From CAZNOG01 sp964574635 (GTDB taxonomy: Bacteria; Bacteroidota; Bacteroidia; Flavobacteriales_D; Cryomorphaceae), in NCBI GenBank assembly GCA_964574635.1, contig CAZNOG010000004.1:124001-188000 (forward strand): DNA of 64,000 nucleotides, read 5' to 3'. Both the position numbers and the translations under genes were made by a program. How positions within the stretch are numbered: the first letter of the stretch is position 1; each line of letters starts with the position of its first letter. Shown here in pieces: positions 51,343-61,389 of the stretch. The notes beneath the pieces were generated by a model. It searched no databases and was not told the origin of the DNA. It saw only the letters and a list, made by a program, of their open reading frames with translations.

Positions 51343-54300
51343 TCAAGGCACCGGCTGCCCCTTTACTTTGCTGTTTGAAAACAACTTGCCCACTTTCTCG
51401 AAAAATTCGTCCAGCGTGTCGAATTCTTCCCGGTAAATCAAACCCACCCCTTGCGTGTACAGTGAATTGGAGGTGGAAAACACCTCGTAGGGATTGGTTT
51501 CGTTGAAAACCTTCAAGCGGATCTTTCCGTCTTCCGTCAAGCTGTATTCCAAGAGAAAATCCCCCAAAATTCCGCTTTGCCCCTGCGTGAGTTGCGCATC
51601 GGTGGTGCTCGTCACCCCGATGTTTCCGCTGATGGACAACCGCTCGTTGAACAGCTGCGTGCTCAAGGCCACGGCGAATTCCTGATTGGACACCTCGTCA
51701 CCCGGGCGGTAGTTGATCCCGATGTCGAATTCCCGACTTATTTCAGACAGCCATCCGCTCAATTGATTGCTGATGAACTCGCTGGTGTTTGCACTGTAGA
51801 GAGCCCTCGCCCCCGAAGCCATGGCCCTGCTCTGGTCGATGGCCGCCACGTCCATGAATCGATTCAAAATCAGGAGTGAAAACACCTGTTGGTTCAGCTC
51901 GTTGGTGGTATTCACCGCGCTGGCCAATTGGGACCTCTCCGTGGTGCCCGCCTGTGGCAATTCTATCTCAAACGCGATGGACGGTTCGAAGAGTTTCCCG
52001 CCGAGATTCAGCACCACGTTCACCAATTCGCGGTTGCGGTAAAGTTCTCTGTTTTCAATGAGTACCGGGTACAGCGGCGTGCGGAGGTCGTACACGGCCG
52101 AAAGCTCCATGTCGGCGCCGTAGGGATCGCCGTACCAACCGATCACTCCTCCGGGACGGAGGGTAAACTGTTTGTTGATCAAAGTTCCCATGGTGAAATT
52201 GTACGTCCCGCTCGTGATTTCGTACCGGCCGAACATGTTGAACTCACCCGCCGGCGTGGTTTCAAGCGTCAGGCGTCCCGAGCCCCTTCCGCGCAAAATA
52301 TCGCCCGCGGCCTCGTCGAAGATGAGTTGTACCTGGGCGTCGGGAGTGGCCTCGACGTTGAGCAACATCCGCACTCCTTCCAGATTCACTTCGTGTTCTT
52401 GCTCGTCCTCGTCTCCGTCGCCGGATAGGAAGTGGACGAAATCGCCCATGGCGACGTCTTCCGACTCATCCAAGGGCAGCTTGATGTCCGTGCCCTTCTC
52501 CGTTCTGGCGTCGATATTCACCTCCAACATCCCTTCGTACCCGCTGATGGCGATGTTTCCCGTCGCCCACGCTTGTCCGTAATAGAGGTTGTTCATCTCC
52601 CTGGTGGTGTTCAACGCGAGAAAATTGGAAACCTCGGCGGATATGTCGTAGCTCCAATTCTTGAAGTTATCGTGGAAAGCCGACGCCACCACGTGACCTC
52701 GGTTCCCGAGTTCGTCGGTGATGGGCTTGTAATCGATTCCGAAAAAATCGTTCTCCACCCGCACGCGGTCGGAAAAGTTGAACGTCGCGTTCAGGTAATC
52801 CACGGTAAACTGCATGTCTTTGAAATCGATATATCCTTCGATCAAAGGTTTTTCGAATGATCCGGCTACGGTGATCACCCCGTCGGCGGTGCCCTTGAAC
52901 TTCGAGACTTCGGGAATTTCGAACACGTTCAGCGCTTCGAGATCGAAGTCGTCGAGCAAGAGTTTTCCCGACAGGGGCTCGTCGCTTTTCACGGCGTAAT
53001 GCCCTCTGTAATCCAGCAATTTAATCCCCTCGTTCAGCAGGGTGGCGTCCACGCCGAGGGAGTCGCCGCCGGCGAGGTAGTTGCTCCGAACTCGCAAGTC
53101 GCCCAGGTGTCGGTCTTCGATTTCAAATCCGGCGAGGATACCGTTGGCCTCAAGCGTGCGGTCACCGTAAAAATCCCTGAGCGAAGCGACCACGTCCAAG
53201 GTGCCTTCGATTCGTTTTCCCAAATCGAAGCCCATAGAATCCAAGGTGCCCATTCTCAGGTTGTCCACGCGAACCGTCAGGGTGTCTCCCGGACCTTCAC
53301 CGATGGCGCCCGACAGGGAAACGACTTGTCTGTCGGCGGAAATGTGGAAGTTGGATATGTCGAAATGCGTGGAGTCGCGGTAGATCACCGCCAGGGAGTC
53401 GATGGTCCAATTCACGTCCGACAAGCCCAGGCGTCCGGGTTGAATTTCAAAGCGCATGCGTTTATCGGACAGGACTTCCATGGAAGCCCTCAGGTCGCCG
53501 GAAGTGGTGCCGTTCTCATTCAGCCAGCCCAGCCCCATTTGAACCGCGTCGCCGGAAGCGTTCAGGGAGAGGTCGGGATTCTCGAAAGTGAATCCCCCCA
53601 AGCCGATGCGGGAAGCGAAGAGTTTTCCGTCGGCGCTGTCCCCTACTTTTCCCACGTCGATGGTCAGGTCTTTGAAGGTGATGTCGCCATAAGATAGGTT
53701 TTCACTGCGGAGGAACAATTCGAACACCCCGTCGGTCGAGTTGAATTGGCCGTACGCAGACGTATTGGCCGAAATTCGGACACCGGGGATGAGGAATCCC
53801 AGGATGGATTGGGAGGAACGGTAGTTCACGCTGAATTCGAATTGCTCGTTGGGCGTGATGGGCACTTCCGTACGAATGGAGGGGAAGATATCTCCCGCCA
53901 AATTCGCGAATGCGTCGGGCAGTTCCTCGGGGTCGAACACGCCGGTGATCGTCAAATCCACCACGTCGCTGTTGAAACGGATGCGCCTGCCGTCGGCATC
54001 GCCCGACATGGACAAACCGAGGTTGTCGAGGTAGAGCACGGAGTCGCCGTAGCACAAGAAGGTGTTGGCGGCGTTGAGTTGACCCACGAAGTTGCTCAAC
54101 TCGCTTCCCGTCGCGCGCAGCGCCAGTACGGAGGAAACGCTGAATTCATCCCCGAAGTCGACCAGTTTGACTCGGGAGAAATTGAAGTTTCTGACGTCGG
54201 CTTCAAAGTCGTAAAAAGGCAGCTCACCGGAAAAGTCGACCGTGCCGTCGAAGTTGAAATCGGCGTTGGGGTCGGTAGAGTGCACGTGCCCGGTAAATTT

Positions 54301-55725
54301 CTGTTTGGACAAGGTGCCGTCCAAGTTGATTCGGCGGTAATCGTAGCCGGAGAACCCCAGTTTCCGAATGGTTCCGTTCATCGTCGCCGATTGGAATTGC
54401 CCTGCGGAATAGGCCACCACTTGCAATTCGGCGGAGACTTCACCCAGGGAATCCACGTCGAGCAGGCGGCCGATATCGAAGTTGTTCGTCTTCAATCCGC
54501 CCCGGTATTCGATGCGGTTGGCGGCCGTGTCCCGCTCGAGGTTCAAGTCCAGGGCCAGATGTCCGGCGGCCGTTCTGAGATCACCGAATGCCACGAAGTC
54601 GCGCGGAAAACCGGTAAACGAGCCCCGAAACTGTAGTGCCCCCGCCCTTTCCAATTCCTTGGGCAGGGTTTGCACGCCGGAGGTGTCGGACCACAGCCTT
54701 TGGTTGATGTTTCGAATGGCGTCGTAATCCGATGAGAGAAGCCGAATCCGGAAATCGATAAACGTGTTTTCGAAGTCCGGCAACCCCGTCAGATCGATGT
54801 CACCGTGCAGCACCGTTTCGCCAAAGCTACCCAAGCGCAGGTTGCGGCCTTTGAGTTCGCTGATGGCACCCCTCACCCCGCCGGAGAGAGAAATGGGAAG
54901 GTCGACGTCGTACAATCCTTCCGCGAAAAAACCGATGTCCCTGAAATTCAATGAAGATTCCACAAAGTTGGCGTCCCACTCCACGCTGTCGACGAAGCTC
55001 TCGTAGTTGCCCCAGTCGCCGTGATTCAGCGCCACGTCGCCGGCCAATGCGCTGTGGTCGGTGCGCAAAACGAGGTTTCCGAAGGCCAATTTTCCGGGAT
55101 TCAAATAGGTCTCCGCGGCCATGGAATCGAGTCGGAAACCGCTGTGTTCCACGAAGCCGAAATCCTCGACGATCACGTTCAGCGAGTCTTTCTCGAAATA
55201 GAATTCCCGGAAAGTTCCGTGGAGATCGTCGATCGAGATGTCGTTGAAGTCCAAACCGCGTTTCTTTTCGTTCCCGTAGGGATTCCGATACGAAAACCGG
55301 GTGTTGAGCAACAAGATTTCCGACGAGGTCAGTTTCAGCGGTTTCTTTTCCCGCCGGGGTTGGTCGTCGGGATTGGCCAGGCGCTCGGTGAGAAAATCCA
55401 GGTTCGTTCGGCCGCTCGGATCGATTCGACGGAGGTTGACCACGGCGCTGTCCATCCCGATCTGTGAGAAGCCGTAGGAATTGTTTTTTCGGTTCAACCG
55501 GTACACGATGGCGCGAAACCGACCGGAATAGATCAGGGTATCGCCCCGTTGGTCGTGGATGAGCAGGCCCTTCAGCACGACGCGGTTGAAAAAGTCTATA
55601 TTGACCTTATCGATTTCCACTTTGGCGTCGAGTTCGTCGCTCAAATAGGAAGCCATCCATTTGGCCAACCTGGTTTGGACGTATGCGGACTCGGACGCCA
55701 CGTACACGCCCGCCGCAAGCAGCAC
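51343..55725 (-). CDS. tamB: TamB/translocation and assembly module-like protein (DUF490)
   Basis: This 1460-residue envelope protein is mostly beta-helical, with long AsmA-like repeats, and ends in the DUF490 signature region (RGRGSGRLTLETTPAGEFNM, then YTFTMGTL-like and later SLLILNRFMD). It bridges the inner and outer membranes and is thought to supply lipid or assist outer-membrane protein assembly. The N-terminal anchor is upstream of the GTG at 55725: LRKIAITFLALIVLLAAGVY extends back to about 55770, where no ATG, GTG or TTG is available before a TAA (only ATT or ACG). The start is therefore uncertain, with 55770 plausible if ATT is used. It is divergent from tsaD. Confidence 0.85.
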   Translation of the reverse strand: MLLAAGVYVASESAYVQTRLAKWMASYLSDELDAKVEIDKVNIDFFNRVVLKGLLIHDQRGDTLIYSGRFRAIVYRLNRKNNSYGFSQIGMDSAVVNLRRIDPSGRTNLDFLTERLANPDDQPRREKKPLKLTSSEILLLNTRFSYRNPYGNEKKRGLDFNDISIDDLHGTFREFYFEKDSLNVIVEDFGFVEHSGFRLDSMAAETYLNPGKLAFGNLVLRTDHSALAGDVALNHGDWGNYESFVDSVEWDANFVESSLNFRDIGFFAEGLYDVDLPISLSGGVRGAISELKGRNLRLGSFGETVLHGDIDLTGLPDFENTFIDFRIRLLSSDYDAIRNINQRLWSDTSGVQTLPKELERAGALQFRGSFTGFPRDFVAFGDLRTAAGHLALDLNLERDTAANRIEYRGGLKTNNFDIGRLLDVDSLGEVSAELQVVAYSAGQFQSATMNGTIRKLGFSGYDYRRINLDGTLSKQKFTGHVHSTDPNADFNFDGTVDFSGELPFYDFEADVRNFNFSRVKLVDFGDEFSVSSVLALRATGSELSNFVGQLNAANTFLCYGDSVLYLDNLGLSMSGDADGRRIRFNSDVVDLTITGVFDPEELPDAFANLAGDIFPSIRTEVPITPNEQFEFSVNYRSSQSILGFLIPGVRISANTSAYGQFNSTDGVFELFLRSENLSYGDITFKDLTIDVGKVGDSADGKLFASRIGLGGFTFENPDLSLNASGDAVQMGLGWLNENGTTSGDLRASMEVLSDKRMRFEIQPGRLGLSDVNWTIDSLAVIYRDSTHFDISNFHISADRQVVSLSGAIGEGPGDTLTVRVDNLRMGTLDSMGFDLGKRIEGTLDVVASLRDFYGDRTLEANGILAGFEIEDRHLGDLRVRSNYLAGGDSLGVDATLLNEGIKLLDYRGHYAVKSDEPLSGKLLLDDFDLEALNVFEIPEVSKFKGTADGVITVAGSFEKPLIEGYIDFKDMQFTVDYLNATFNFSDRVRVENDFFGIDYKPITDELGNRGHVVASAFHDNFKNWSYDISAEVSNFLALNTTREMNNLYYGQAWATGNIAISGYEGMLEVNIDARTEKGTDIKLPLDESEDVAMGDFVHFLSGDGDEDEQEHEVNLEGVRMLLNVEATPDAQVQLIFDEAAGDILRGRGSGRLTLETTPAGEFNMFGRYEITSGTYNFTMGTLINKQFTLRPGGVIGWYGDPYGADMELSAVYDLRTPLYPVLIENRELYRNRELVNVVLNLGGKLFEPSIAFEIELPQAGTTERSQLASAVNTTNELNQQVFSLLILNRFMDVAAIDQSRAMASGARALYSANTSEFISNQLSGWLSEISREFDIGINYRPGDEVSNQEFAVALSTQLFNERLSISGNIGVTSTTDAQLTQGQSGILGDFLLEYSLTEDGKIRLKVFNETNPYEVFSTSNSLYTQGVGLIYREEFDTLDEFFEKVGKLFSNSKVKGQPVP

Positions 55726-55783
55726 AATAAGAGCCAGAAAGGTTATCGCTATTTTACGGAGCGTTGAAATGGAAGGGGTATAT

Positions 55784-55791
55784 TATTTTTG
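55784..55791 (+). promoter_or_regulatory. -7 element of tsaD
   Basis: TATTTTTG matches TAnnTTTG; the ATG at 55824 follows 32 bases later. A TTG lies 17 bases upstream at 55764. Confidence 0.55.
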
Positions 55792-55823
55792 ACGAAATTA
55801 AAACAAAGCGAGGTTTGTACGGC

Positions 55824-56852
55824 ATGAAGAAAGGTGTGATCCTATTGGGCATTGAATCGTCGTGTGACGACACGTCGGCCGCGGTATCGGTAGATGACAA
55901 AATCCTTGCCAATGTAACGGCTTCGCAGGATATTCATTCCAAGTATGGAGGCGTGGTGCCCGAATTGGCCTCCCGTGCACATCAAAAGCACATCATTCCG
56001 GTGGTCGACGCCGCATTGAAAGAGGCGGGCGTAAGCGCCGATCGGCTGGACGCCATTGCATACACCTTGGGACCGGGGCTCTTGGGTTCTTTGTTGGTGG
56101 GAAGTTCCTTTGCCAAATCCATGGCTCAAGCCCTGGATATTCCCGCCATTCCGATTCACCACATGAAAGCGCACGTATTGGCGCATTTCATCGATCTGGA
56201 CCGAGAGAAACCCACTTTTCCGTTTATCTGCCTCACCGTGAGCGGTGGTCATACGCAGTTGTTGCGGGTCGACGGGTTCGACGAGTTCACCGTGCTGGGC
56301 GAAACCCTCGACGACGCCGCCGGTGAAGCCTTCGATAAAGCGGCGAAATACCTCGGGCTGCCCTACCCCGGCGGACCTGAAATCGACCGATTGGCCGAAG
56401 GGGGAGATCCCGACGCCCACGTTTTCACCAAACCGAAAGTAGATGGGTACAACTTCAGCTTCAGTGGCCTGAAGACCGGATTCGTGAACTACGTTGACAA
56501 CCAACAACGTACTGACCCACAATTCCCTAAAAACAATCTGGAGGACTTGGCCGCCTCCTTGCGAAAAACCATCGTGGACATGCTGATGGATCGGCTGGTG
56601 CAGGTGGCGGAGGACGAAAACATCTCCACGATCGCCATCGCCGGAGGGGTTTCCGCCAACCGGGGTCTTCGCCGAAGGCTGAACGAAGTGGCCGAGGAAC
56701 GCGATTGGAAGGTGTTCATCCCGCCTTTGGAATATTGCACCGACAACGGCGCCATGATCGCGATTGCGGGCTACTACGAGTTTTTGATGAAACGATTCGG
56801 GAAAATCACGGATGCGGCGAGGGCGCGGTGGAAGATGGAATCCGAAGCCTAA
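55824..56852 (+). CDS. tsaD: tRNA N6-adenosine threonylcarbamoyltransferase
   Basis: TsaD transfers threonylcarbamoyl to A37 of tRNAs reading ANN codons. The protein is 342 residues from the ATG 55824 (MKKGVILLGIESSCDDTSAA). The ASKHA nucleotide-binding pattern opens with GIESSCDDTSAA. The metal site is HHMKAHVLAH, and VSGGHTQLL, GEAFDKAAKYLGLPYPGGP and GGVSANRGLRRRL are all present. The upstream ORF to 55764 is not family-like. The role is essential translation fidelity in the cytoplasm. Confidence 0.96.
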   Translation: MKKGVILLGIESSCDDTSAAVSVDDKILANVTASQDIHSKYGGVVPELASRAHQKHIIPVVDAALKEAGVSADRLDAIAYTLGPGLLGSLLVGSSFAKSMAQALDIPAIPIHHMKAHVLAHFIDLDREKPTFPFICLTVSGGHTQLLRVDGFDEFTVLGETLDDAAGEAFDKAAKYLGLPYPGGPEIDRLAEGGDPDAHVFTKPKVDGYNFSFSGLKTGFVNYVDNQQRTDPQFPKNNLEDLAASLRKTIVDMLMDRLVQVAEDENISTIAIAGGVSANRGLRRRLNEVAEERDWKVFIPPLEYCTDNGAMIAIAGYYEFLMKRFGKITDAARARWKMESEA

Positions 56853-56873
56853 GAATGTGCGGTTTTCTTTGGG

Positions 56874-57713
56874 TCATTTCCCTTCCAAAAACCGAATGGT
56901 TTTGTCTACCACGATCTGCAACGGTTCGGGCAATTCGGTGTGGGGCCAAGGGTGGTGAGCCCCGAAGGTGTGACCGGCATCCCTCACGAAGAACAGCTCG
57001 GCTTCGGGGCATTGCGCGTTGAGCCGGTCGGCGTCGAAATAAGACACGGATTCGTCTGCGGTACCGTGAACGATCAACCAAGGCACGGAGATGCGTTTGG
57101 CCGCGGCCGTGATGTCGAGCAATTCCCGGTTTTCCACGTAATCCGAATAGAATGAGAAATTGTGCGGCAACTGCTGCTTGGTGCGGGAATTTTCCACGAA
57201 TGTGATCCCCTCTTGCCTCCACTTTTCGATGTCGAATGCGAAGCGCTCTCCGAAATCGGCCACCGACGCCCAAGTGATCAATTTTCGTATTCTTTTATCC
57301 TGTGCCGTTGTGAGGATGCCGATTCCCCCGCCCCTGCTGTGCCCGATGAGGTAGATGGGCAGATCGGGATGGCCGGGCCCGTCCGGATCGGCGCAAAGGT
57401 CGATGATGGCGTTCAGGTCTTCGATTTCTTTGGTATACGTGTTTTGGGCGAAGGCTTCGGTGTCGGGAAAATCGATGGGGTGATCGACGGTGGCGCCGGC
57501 GTGGGAGAAATTAAATTTCAAGAAATCGTAGCCCGCGTCGGCGAAGGCGAGGGAGACCGCATTCCAAGCGCCCCAGTCTTTGAATCCCTTGTATCCGTGG
57601 GCGAATACCACGATGCCCCGTGATTTTCCCTTCTTGGATCGCCGAAAATCAAAAGCGCTTTTTCTGCCTGCCGCGCCTGTGTACGCCAGATGAACTTGGT
57701 CAATTCCTCTCAT
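56874..57713 (-). CDS. Alpha/beta hydrolase, dienelactone-hydrolase-like
   Basis: This 279-residue hydrolase has the oxyanion loop FAHGYKGFKDWG and the nucleophile elbow YLIGHSRGGGIG (about residue 120). It has an acid in HGTADESVS and the His in DAGHTFGAHHP, close to the end. There is no signal peptide; it is likely cytoplasmic. Members act as putative esterases or peptidase-like enzymes, and the substrate cannot be told. It converges with tsaD, 21 bases apart. Confidence 0.82.
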   Translation of the reverse strand: MRGIDQVHLAYTGAAGRKSAFDFRRSKKGKSRGIVVFAHGYKGFKDWGAWNAVSLAFADAGYDFLKFNFSHAGATVDHPIDFPDTEAFAQNTYTKEIEDLNAIIDLCADPDGPGHPDLPIYLIGHSRGGGIGILTTAQDKRIRKLITWASVADFGERFAFDIEKWRQEGITFVENSRTKQQLPHNFSFYSDYVENRELLDITAAAKRISVPWLIVHGTADESVSYFDADRLNAQCPEAELFFVRDAGHTFGAHHPWPHTELPEPLQIVVDKTIRFLEGK

Positions 57714-57755
57714 TTCCTATCTTCGTTTTTCGAGCAATGAAAATATAGCTTCCTG

Positions 57756-58730
57756 ATGACATTTTTCGATACTAACATACGGGTTAATCCATTAGTTCTG
57801 TTTTGCCTGGTCATTTTCCCGTCCATGGTTCTCCCCTCGAAAATCTTCTCCCAAACGGCGAGGGAATATCACCTCCAAGCCATCCGGGCGAAGAACAACT
57901 TCGACTACCGCGGAGCCGAAAAATTAATCTCGAAAGCGCTCGAAAAATCTCCCGACAACATGGAATACCTCCTGTTGCGGGGCGACATCAACTTGGGGCT
58001 GGAAAGGTATCTGAAAGCCAAGTCCGATTTTGAGTCGGCGATCGCTTTGGACAGCATGGCCGTCGACCCGTGGATCGGCCGCGGTCGGTACTACCTCTAC
58101 ACCGGTTCTCCCGATTCGGCCTTGTACAACGCCTACGTCGCATCGATCCTCGCCGAGTCGGCTTATTCGGAAGCGCGGGCGAACACCGCTTTGGGCGAAG
58201 TATTGGTCGCCGTGAACGATACCACCAATGCTTACAGGCATCTCAACAAGGGGCTGGCCCTCGACACGAGCAACACCCTCGCGCTGAAACTCCTCGCCAC
58301 ATTGGAAATCACCAACGGAGATTACAAAGCCGCGAGGGAACACTTGGAAAATGCGAGGCTGTACGATCAGTGGGATTTGGAAACGCTGATCAATCTGGCG
58401 TATACCTGCAACAAAATGGAAGATTACGTCCACGCGGTGGAATATTGCAACATGGCGCTTACGCTGGACAACAACCACCCTTTGGCGCTGAGCAACCGCG
58501 CGTACGCCTATTTGCAACTCAATCAGGTCGAAGCGGCGCTGAAAAACATCAACAAATCCATACGAAACGACAACCGCAACGCCTTGGCGTACAAATACAA
58601 GGCCCTCATCCTACTGGAACAGGATAAAGTTTCGGCCGCGTGCCGGAGCCTTCGCAAAGCGGAAAAGTTCGGCTACTCGGTGCAGTACAACGATGAAGTG
58701 CAAAACTTGATGGCCGAGCACTGCAAGTAA
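57756..58730 (+). CDS. Exported tetratricopeptide-repeat protein
   Basis: This 324-residue protein has an N-terminal hydrophobic stretch (PLVLFCLVIFPSMVLPSKIFS) that acts as a signal peptide or anchor. About seven TPR units follow, such as AEKLISKALEKSPDN, AKSDFESAIALDSMA and AVEYCNMALTLDNNHPLALSNRAYAYLQL. TPR arrays mediate protein-protein contacts; the partner is unknown. It lies between the divergent hydrolase and the convergent parC genes. Confidence 0.82.
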   Translation: MTFFDTNIRVNPLVLFCLVIFPSMVLPSKIFSQTAREYHLQAIRAKNNFDYRGAEKLISKALEKSPDNMEYLLLRGDINLGLERYLKAKSDFESAIALDSMAVDPWIGRGRYYLYTGSPDSALYNAYVASILAESAYSEARANTALGEVLVAVNDTTNAYRHLNKGLALDTSNTLALKLLATLEITNGDYKAAREHLENARLYDQWDLETLINLAYTCNKMEDYVHAVEYCNMALTLDNNHPLALSNRAYAYLQLNQVEAALKNINKSIRNDNRNALAYKYKALILLEQDKVSAACRSLRKAEKFGYSVQYNDEVQNLMAEHCK

Positions 58731-58737
58731 AGTGGCA

Positions 58738-61389
58738 TCAGAACAAAGTGCCCTGACCTCCGCCGGCCGTGCCCTTTCCGGGGTCGGATTCTTTTTCGGC
58801 GTCGTCTCCGGCTTCGGTCGACGGATTTTCCTCCGGCGTGACTTCGGCCTTCGCTTCTTCGGGCGCTTCCGTTTCTTCCTCTTCCACTTCCTCGATTTCC
58901 TCCTCCAATCGGTCCATGGCCTTCACTTTGTGCGGCGTAAGACGATTTCCCTTGGCCGTCACGCCCTTCACGCTGATGAATTCAACGAGGTCGATGGTTT
59001 CGTCGTCCAAGTCGTTGGATCGCCGGTCGAACTGAAGCACAACTTTGGGTGCGGGGTGCGTGGTGGCGAACTCGAGGTAGGAATCTTCGTGGTCGGTGAT
59101 GAACACTACCGGTTTTTGAGATTCCTCGGGGACAAATCGCTTGACGTTGTACTGCTTTTTCTCACCGTCCCAGTACACGGCCGTCACCGGTTTTTCCGGA
59201 TCGAATTTTTCAATGCCGATGAGTCCGTCGTCGAAGTGGGTATTGAGGTCGAATCCCGTAATTCGGTAGTATCCGTCCTGGTAGAGGGAAATGATTTTGT
59301 CGTCGCCTTTGAAGCGGCCCAAATAGGTGCCTCTGTCGTCGGCGTTGAGTTTCTGAACCACATCGTCGAACCAAATTTTGCGAGGCGCCAGGGTGCTTGT
59401 CCCTTCCTCCTTCATTTCGATTTTGCTGATGATGTTCTTGGTGAGGATATTTCCTTTCACGGCGCGTGTGCGGATGGCCAAATCGGCAAAATCAAAATCG
59501 AATTTCAACTTTTTCAACTTCGGCCGTGGGCGGAGTCTCACCTGGATGACTTCGGCTTCTCCGTTGGGGTTGGCGGTGAAGTACAAGACTTTCGACCCCT
59601 TGATGCCACCGGTCAAATCGTACTCGCGATCTCGGGTAATGCTGTTTACGGGAAAGCGCTTGACCTTCGCCGGGCCGGTGGTGCCGTCTTGGTACACCAT
59701 GTTGTAAATGGTGCGCTTGTCGCCCTGTTTCCATACGGCTGCGTGGATGATGTTCTTCCCGACGAATTTTTTGGCGTCCACCTTGGTCACCATCATGACA
59801 CCGTCTTCGCGGAAGACGATGATGTCGTCGATGTCCGAACAGTCCATGATGTATTCGTCCTTTTTGAGGCCGTAACCCACAAAGCCTTCCTTGAAGTCGG
59901 CGTAGAGCTTTTTGCCGGCCACGACCACCTTCGTGGCGACGATGGTGTCGAAGGTTTTAATTTCCGTTCTCCGTTCCCGTCCCGCGCCGTATTTTTTCTT
60001 CAGTCTTTTGAAGTAGTCGATGGCAAAATCGACGAGGTGATCGAGGTGGTGCTGCACTTCGGCCAGTTCTTCTTCGATTTTGGCGATGTGCTCGTCGGCT
60101 TTGAAAGAGTCGAACTTGGATATCCGCTTGATTCGGATCTCCGTAAGTCGGACGATGTCCTCGTCGGTGACCGGTCTTTTGAGGTTTTTAATGAAGGGTT
60201 TCAGTCCGTTTCGGATGTTGTCCATGACTTCTTCCCAGGTCTCCGCCTCTTCGATGTCGCGGTAGATTCTCTCTTCGATGAAGATCTTCTCCAGGGACGA
60301 GAAGTGCCACTGCTCGTTGAGCTCACCTTTCCGGATTTCCAATTCCTGTTTGAGCAGCGCCACCGTTTTGTGGGTGGAAATCTCCAGGATTTCGTTTACG
60401 CTGACGAAGCGGGGCTTGTCGTTTTCTATCACCGCCGCGTTGGGCGAGATGCTCATTTCGCAATCGGTGAAGGCGTAGAGGGCGGAAATGGTTTTATCTG
60501 GTGAAATATTGGGCGGGAGGTGAATGAGTATCTCCGCTTTTTCGGCCGTATTGTCCTCGATCTTCCTGATTTTGATCTTGCCCTTTTCATTGGCCTTCAC
60601 GATCGACTCGATCAGCGATCCGGTGGTTGTTCCGTGGGGGATTTCCTCCACCACCAAGGTCTTCTTGTCGAGGGGTCTTATTTTGGCTCTCACGCGGATG
60701 CGTCCTCCGCGCAACCCTTCGTTGTACTGCGAAAAATCGGCCATTCCACCGTTGGGAAAATCCGGGAGGATGTTGGGCTTCTTTCCACGAAGCACTCCGA
60801 TGGAAGCGTCTATGAGTTCGTTGAAGTTGTGCGGGAGGATTTTACACGCCAATCCCACGGCGATTCCTTCCGCGCCTTGCGCAAGCAGCAGGGGGAACTT
60901 CGCCGGCAGGAACAAAGGCTCTTTGTTTCTTCCGTCATAAGACAATCCCCAATCGGTGGTTTTGGGGTTGAACACCACTTCGAGGGCGAACTTCGAAAGC
61001 CGTGCTTCGATGTACCTCGGGGCCGCCGAACCGTCGCCGGTAAGGGTATTCCCCCAGTTTCCCTGGGTTTCCACCAGAAGGTCCTTCTGCCCCATTTGCA
61101 CCAGGGCATCGCCGATGGACGCGTCGCCGTGGGGGTGGTATTTCATGGTGTGCCCGATGATGTTGGCCACCTTGTTAAAGCGCCCGTCGTCCAGGTCTTT
61201 CATGGCGTGCATGATGCGTCGCTGCACGGGTTTGAACCCGTCGTCGATCGCCGGCACCGCCCTTTCCAGGATTACGTACGATGCGTAATCGAGAAACCAG
61301 TTCTCGTAGAGTCCTTTTACGGCCAGAGTCACTTCTCCGTCGTCGGATCTTCGATCCGTTCCGTTTCCATTCAATTCCATTTCATCCAT
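58738..61389 (-). CDS. parC: DNA topoisomerase IV subunit A
   Basis: This 883-residue DNA-cleaving subunit of topoisomerase IV has the catalytic Tyr126 in SAAPRYIEAR, the preceding KYHPHGDASIGDAL, and the beta-pinwheel C-terminal part. The acidic tail (EEEIEEVEEEETEAPEEAKAE) is about 60 residues. The gene overlaps the parE stop by one base, with translational coupling likely. Bacteroidota type IIA enzymes sometimes carry the label GyrA/ParC; the pairing with parE and the shorter C-terminal domain favour ParC. Confidence 0.94.
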   Translation of the reverse strand: MDEMELNGNGTDRRSDDGEVTLAVKGLYENWFLDYASYVILERAVPAIDDGFKPVQRRIMHAMKDLDDGRFNKVANIIGHTMKYHPHGDASIGDALVQMGQKDLLVETQGNWGNTLTGDGSAAPRYIEARLSKFALEVVFNPKTTDWGLSYDGRNKEPLFLPAKFPLLLAQGAEGIAVGLACKILPHNFNELIDASIGVLRGKKPNILPDFPNGGMADFSQYNEGLRGGRIRVRAKIRPLDKKTLVVEEIPHGTTTGSLIESIVKANEKGKIKIRKIEDNTAEKAEILIHLPPNISPDKTISALYAFTDCEMSISPNAAVIENDKPRFVSVNEILEISTHKTVALLKQELEIRKGELNEQWHFSSLEKIFIEERIYRDIEEAETWEEVMDNIRNGLKPFIKNLKRPVTDEDIVRLTEIRIKRISKFDSFKADEHIAKIEEELAEVQHHLDHLVDFAIDYFKRLKKKYGAGRERRTEIKTFDTIVATKVVVAGKKLYADFKEGFVGYGLKKDEYIMDCSDIDDIIVFREDGVMMVTKVDAKKFVGKNIIHAAVWKQGDKRTIYNMVYQDGTTGPAKVKRFPVNSITRDREYDLTGGIKGSKVLYFTANPNGEAEVIQVRLRPRPKLKKLKFDFDFADLAIRTRAVKGNILTKNIISKIEMKEEGTSTLAPRKIWFDDVVQKLNADDRGTYLGRFKGDDKIISLYQDGYYRITGFDLNTHFDDGLIGIEKFDPEKPVTAVYWDGEKKQYNVKRFVPEESQKPVVFITDHEDSYLEFATTHPAPKVVLQFDRRSNDLDDETIDLVEFISVKGVTAKGNRLTPHKVKAMDRLEEEIEEVEEEETEAPEEAKAEVTPEENPSTEAGDDAEKESDPGKGTAGGGQGTLF

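Noticed and set aside
58732..60504. A 590-codon plus-strand open frame opposite parC
   Set aside because: Phe/Val/Gly-rich shadow with no family motif.
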